23,939 nt of DNA from contig BQKZ01001776.1 in NCBI GenBank assembly GCA_036244855.1, positions 17,727 through 41,665 on the forward strand. The letters are read 5' to 3'. The notes beneath the pieces were generated by a model. It saw nothing but the letters and a program-made list of their open reading frames with translations. It was not told where the DNA came from and did not search any database. Position numbers and translations under genes: made by a program. This document shows positions 20,443 through 23,939 of this stretch, piece after piece (within the stretch, counting starts at the first letter, position 1; the number at the start of each line of letters is the position of its first letter). This DNA is from Temnopleurus reevesii. Taxonomy: Eukaryota; Echinodermata; Echinoidea; Temnopleuroida; Temnopleuridae.

Positions 20443-22972
20443 TCATGACTCAACTCCTTGCATTTGTTCCTGCACATGAGCAGCAATCTTCACTCTCTTC
20501 CTTTTCCTCCTCTTCTTTCCTTCTGCCTCTCCTCTGCCAGCCGACACTCCCTCTCCACCCTTCTTTTTCTTCTTCTTCTTAACCGACAAAGGATTCGGCT
20601 CCTTGGGACCCCTCCACTTCTTTCTCTTCTTCTTTTCATCCCCACTCTCATCTTCTCCTTTGAGTCTTTTCAGATTATTTTTCTCGAACGTTGAGGGGTT
20701 GATTTTGGTGGCTGTGAGAGCGGAAGCTGCAGCGGTCGAGGTGATGGAGGGTTTCTCAAGAACCATTGCACTGAAGTGAATGTACAGGAGTGGTGTTCCT
20801 GGGGTTCTGTTTACTGATGAACTAAGATCTGGATCCTGAAAATATGAATGAAAAAGTACAGTGGAAATGAGATTAAATGAGAATATTGGGACTTTCTGGA
20901 AAAAAATTGTCTTGTTACAGCAGGAATCTCAATATATAGGCAGAGCTGCCAACCAAAATCCGTATTTTTCTCCTATTTTACTTGCTTTTGGAGTACATTA
21001 TTATTTGGCAATCAGTAATTAAGTAAGACATTGTTATGTCCACAATACCAACTTTTTGTCTCCTTGAATCAATGGCATCAGCTGGAAATCATCTGGAAGC
21101 TATTTATAAGATCGAGAGGTATGCCATTTTGTATAGCAGCAAAACATTCATTCGGTGGATGAAAAAGCATTTTTATGGGAGAAACAGGTGTGTTGGTTTA
21201 TATTCTTCTTTGCCTGTAAACTGATCTTGAATATCTATTCAATTCAACACTCCCTTGCTATGTGTAATAGAGTTGAAATGTGGAAAGGAATCCGTACTGG
21301 TTGGCAGCTATGTATAGGGTCTGAAAATCAGTACGATATAAAGATATCATACATTTTTAATTGCAAGTTTTCTACAAAATGTATTACAAACATGTATATT
21401 TCAAAACAAAAAATTCATATCATTATTCTATTTCAGAATGTATACCATATCTGCCATGAAGGATTATAAACAAATGAGGAAATAATTCACTAAAAAGTTT
21501 CATCCAAAGACTGAATTAATTGCTAAATAAGTTTTCAATTTGGTAAAAAAAATAGGTACTTGTGTTGCAACAAAGTAGTGATTCTTATATGATTCAGCCA
21601 CCATGCTCCGCACACACTGGGATGCAGAGACCGGTTTATCCTTGTAACCGCATCTTCTAACTTGGGAGCTCTTTTATGATGTATGCTCCATAGACTGCCT
21701 TGCTCATGAAAAAAATGAATCTCTCAAGAAGTTTAAAATGTCATACAAAATAAATGAAAAAAAGTTATCTGTGTTGCAACAAAGTAGTGGTTCTTATTGG
21801 ATTCAGCCACCATACTCCTCACACACTGGGATGCAGAGACCGGTTTATCCTTGTGACCGCATCTCCTCACTTAGTATCTCTTTAGGATGATGGACGCTCC
21901 ATAGACTGCCTTGCCCATGATTAAAATGAATCTCTCAATAAGTTTACAATGGAGCACAAAATTAGAAATATAGAGTTACCTGTGTTGCAACAAAGTAGTG
22001 ATTTTTATTGGATTCAGCCACCATACTCTTGACACACTGTGATGCAGAGACCGGTTTATCCTTGTGACCGCATCTCCTCACTTGGTATCTCTTTAGAATG
22101 ATGTACGCTCCGTATACTGCCTTGCCCAATGATTCAGCCTCCCTGAGAATGCAGTTGGTTGTGGTGAGCTGGAAAATGAAAAGTTGGGAGGAATGAATAG
22201 GGAGAAAAAAATGGATATTGAGTATTTCATGTTCAGCAAGGTGGGATGGCCTCTGGGTCCAAATTCTGAAAACTGCATTATCTTTTATGTTAGCATATCA
22301 AGTCAAAATGAGGAGGCACCAAAGTTGATATTTGCGCAGTGTCTCAAGTGCCTTCTTAATGTTAAAAGAGACCTCTGTGCACCCAATAAAGGCAATAAGA
22401 AGTGCTTACTACGCACAAATAGCGGTTTTTATAATGGTTAACAAAATTTTCCGGATGTCCCGCAGTTTTCATAATTTGGGCCTGGGTCCAAACGGTGAGC
22501 ACACAGAAATGTTAAAAGCACTTGAAGAGGTTGCAATAAAAAGAATAACAGAGATATCAAATTCTATTCTTCAACACTGGAAATATTCCACACAATCTGT
22601 TTAAGTTAGTCTTGACTGACTAATTTTAAGCTTTGATCGGTTTCCCAGAGACAAGAATCTCTATAATTGTTTAAAGGCATCGTGCTACGTGCAGGAGCGG
22701 TGCATGCACCACACATCTTCCATGTAAGTGAGAGGCATGCTACCACCCCCAATCCTACCTTCGTTCTATAATTTAAAAATCCCTATCCTATTTCTCACCT
22801 GTACCTCCCCTCCAAGATACTTTGGAAGCTGTTCCTTGATGTTGATTTTGTTCTGAAGAGCCATGTGTGTGAACGTTCCATCGATCAGGACCTGATGCGG
22901 CTCTCGGAAGTTGAAGTTGTGCTTGTAGAAGCCAAGGTACTTGCGAGCATGTTTGTATCTCTTCACCTTCAT
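20443..22972 (-). CDS. UTP23: UTP23, small-subunit processome rRNA-processing factor (three exons)
   Basis: Join of 22972-22799, 22168-21980 and 20835-20443 on the minus strand gives 58 + 63 + 130 = 251 aa. Human UTP23 is about the same length. All junctions are phase 0 with GT donors and pyrimidine-rich AG acceptors; introns are 630 and 1,144 bp. Exon 1 holds the conserved start (KHARKYLGFYKHNF) and the PIN-type motif VLIDGTF with Asp31. Exon 2 has GKAVYGAYIILKRYQVRRC and C91-x-H93-x9-C103. Exon 3 resumes at DPDLSSS and has MVLEKPS, the NPLSVKKKKK block and a basic KRRKRKRVK tail. By family it is a nucleolar PIN-domain-like protein that acts in early 18S rRNA processing with U17/snR30. As I recall the human protein, its first zinc ligand Cys is Tyr86 here. 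Partial decayed copies of every exon lie nearby. Confidence 0.93.
20836..21560 (-). other. UTP23 intron 2, unduplicated part
   Basis: AT-rich intron sequence. The plus-strand frames at 21036-21224 and 21155-21469 have no family resemblance and overlap an intron, so they are not called. Confidence 0.7.
21562..21706 (-). pseudogene. Decayed partial copy of UTP23 exon 2 (distal)
   Basis: Matches exon 2 from about codon 14 to its end, with VAESYKNHYFVATQ-like sequence in part. A one-base insertion near GAGCTCCCA shifts the frame into a TAG. The donor GT is kept (CAA/GTACCT), but there is no acceptor or exon start. It lies about 420 bp downstream of the real exon. Confidence 0.85.
21770..21917 (-). 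pseudogene. Decayed partial copy of UTP23 exon 2 (proximal)
   Basis: Matches exon 2 from about codon 14 to the end. The codon CAA after KRY is TAA, and the donor GT has become AT (CAG/ATAACT). Like the distal copy it lacks the acceptor. The three matching segments repeat at 209 and 211 bp, showing a tandem duplication of exon 3' part plus about 60 bp of intron. Confidence 0.88.
22250..22482. mobile_element. Possible MITE in UTP23 intron 1
   Basis: GGTCCAAATTCTGAAAACTGC at about 22256 is mirrored by GCAGTTTTCATAATTTGGGC near 22463. The inverted arms of about 25 bp lie roughly 200 bp apart. Frames across it are not convincing. Confidence 0.45.
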
Positions 22973-23095
22973 GTTTGGTTAGGCAGTAGATGATGGGTAT
23001 GGGGTGTTCAAACGAAAATTGGGTGACGGATTTCAGATCAAATGGAGCTATTCGTAAAGGTGATTTCGATCAATGAAGGTTAGGAGAGTCATCTG
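22973..23095 (-). promoter_or_regulatory. UTP23 5' UTR with 3' splice acceptor and short upstream ORF
   Basis: Upstream of the start codon, minus strand, a strong acceptor TTCTTTTTCACCCCAG is followed by another CAG, a NAGNAG pair giving exon starts at 23095 or 23092. This implies a 5' non-coding exon further upstream. Immediately after it an ATG at 23092 opens a 14-codon frame ending in TAG, in the same frame as the main ATG at 22972 and 120 nt before it. It could reduce UTP23 translation if included. Confidence 0.55.
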
Positions 23096-23153
23096 CTGGG
23101 GTGAAAAAGAAATGAGATTAAGTTTGTTTAGTTCGGGGAAATGGGAGGCGGTG

Positions 23154-23560
23154 AATATATAAACGTTCCATCGTTCTGGGCCCCGTAACATAAAGGTTTG
23201 CAATTATCGCTAATTTGATAGCGATTGATATCAATCGCAAGCCTAAGGCAAATCATGTATTAAAGTTTGCAATTGATTGCAAAATCAAATTAGCGATTGA
23301 TCGCAAACCTTTATGTAACAGGGCCCAGGACTTGATGCGGCTCTCGGATTTAAAAGTTATGCTTGTAGAAGCCGAGGTACTTCCAAGCGTGTTCATACCT
23401 CTTCACTTTCATGTTTGGTTCGGCAGCAGAAGATGGGCGAGGTGTTCAGGCAAAGATTGGCTGACAACTTTTAGATCAACTGGATCTTATGCTTCTGAAA
23501 GTTGATTCCAGTCAAACTCAATGAGGGTTAGGAAAGTTACCTGCCAAGGGAAAAAAGTGG
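23154..23560 (-). pseudogene. Partial copy of UTP23 exon 1 and 5' UTR, split by a MITE
   Basis: Bases 23327-23560 match UTP23 exon 1 codons 1-30 and the 5' UTR, including an acceptor-like TTTTTTCCCTTGGCAG. The ATG is at 23412 and reads MKVKRYEHAWKYLGFYKHNF, then TAA at 23352-23350. The match continues across a MITE into 23154-23176 (AACGTTCCATCG). It is a dead copy, upstream of the gene. Confidence 0.88.
23177..23327. mobile_element. GGGCC-type MITE inside the exon 1 copy
   Basis: TGGGCCCCGTAACATAAAGG at the left and CCTTTATGTAACAGGGCCCA at the right form long near-perfect inverted ends, which continue as GTTTGC...GCTAATTTGAT. Removing it rejoins CATCG.TC with GGAC.TGATG as in the intact exon 1. 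No clear target duplication is visible. Confidence 0.85.
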
Positions 23561-23939
23561 TTAAATTAGGTTTATTTATGTGTTTTTTTAAAGAAGGGTG
23601 ACACATGACACATGGTTTCAAAAGAACAGTGGGCCAAAGCATTAAATAAAAGCCACCTCTCTGGTTCGTCACACTTTTTGGGGGGTGCACAGAGTCTAAC
23701 AAATCAGTAACAACTTATGGAGATCAAACTCAAAGTCAAAGATAATATGGAACAATTGCAGAATACCCTACAAATTTGAGAACAAGGCATATATGCATTC
23801 ATGTAGTCTACTCTCATACTGCCATAGGCTTAAACGGTTACTCCAGGCCAAAAATAACTTGATTTGATTAAAAGCGCAAAAATTAGACGAACATATCAAA
23901 AAAAGTTTGAGCAAAATCGGACAATAAATAAGAAAGTTA
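23561..23939. other. No gene; possible start of an interspersed repeat at the edge
   Basis: No coding signal. The last ~110 bases (GTTACTCCAGGCCAAAAATA, then GCAAAATCGGACAATAAATA) have the look of an interspersed repeat cut by the window end. This is an impression only. Confidence 0.3.

Noticed and set aside
22332..22604. 90-codon plus-strand frame in UTP23 intron 1
   Set aside because: It overlaps an inverted-repeat element, is antisense to an intron and resembles no family I know.

Overview
The window is eukaryotic, most likely from a marine invertebrate such as an echinoderm. The reasons are intron-containing genes with GT-AG sites, a tandem cluster of C2H2 zinc-finger (ZF) genes, a three-exon gene recognisable as UTP23, dense TA-flanked and fold-back MITEs, and a 5'-truncated LINE. 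The species cannot be fixed from the sequence alone.

Bases 1-13215 hold a plus-strand ZF cluster with four finger-bearing terminal exons: 1430-2393 (pseudogene), 3648-4702 (nine intact fingers, then a premature TGA), 5646-6748 (pseudogene) and 7042-11486 (intact, about 1.5 kb of codons, nine widely spaced finger pairs). Each opens after a 3' splice acceptor used in the same phase (phase 1), with no obvious ATG or promoter of its own, so they look like final exons needing an upstream leader exon. Two of them are preceded by tandem arrays of acceptor-plus-exon-start units (186 bp and 194-201 bp). The last gene is followed by a 1.7 kb array of decayed copies of its final finger.

Bases 13216-19700 contain no convincing host gene. 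They hold several MITE families, a LINE 3' fragment inserted in a MITE with a 9-bp target-site duplication, a short insertion flanked by 8-bp repeats in another MITE, and a roughly 500-bp segmental duplication.

Bases 20443-23095 (minus strand) carry UTP23, an 18S-rRNA processing factor of the small-subunit processome. Three exons join in phase 0 to encode 251 aa. Each coding exon has at least one partial, decayed copy next to it: exon 1 at 23154-23560 (interrupted by a MITE), exon 2 twice at 21562-21917, and exon 3 at 19715-19880.

The common theme is local tandem duplication of 60-340 bp pieces that often include splice sites or part of an exon. The most interesting biology is the ZF cassette cluster with its arrays of acceptors and possible 117-nt mini-exons, and the split-pair ZF protein that uses nearly the same first-finger helix nine times.
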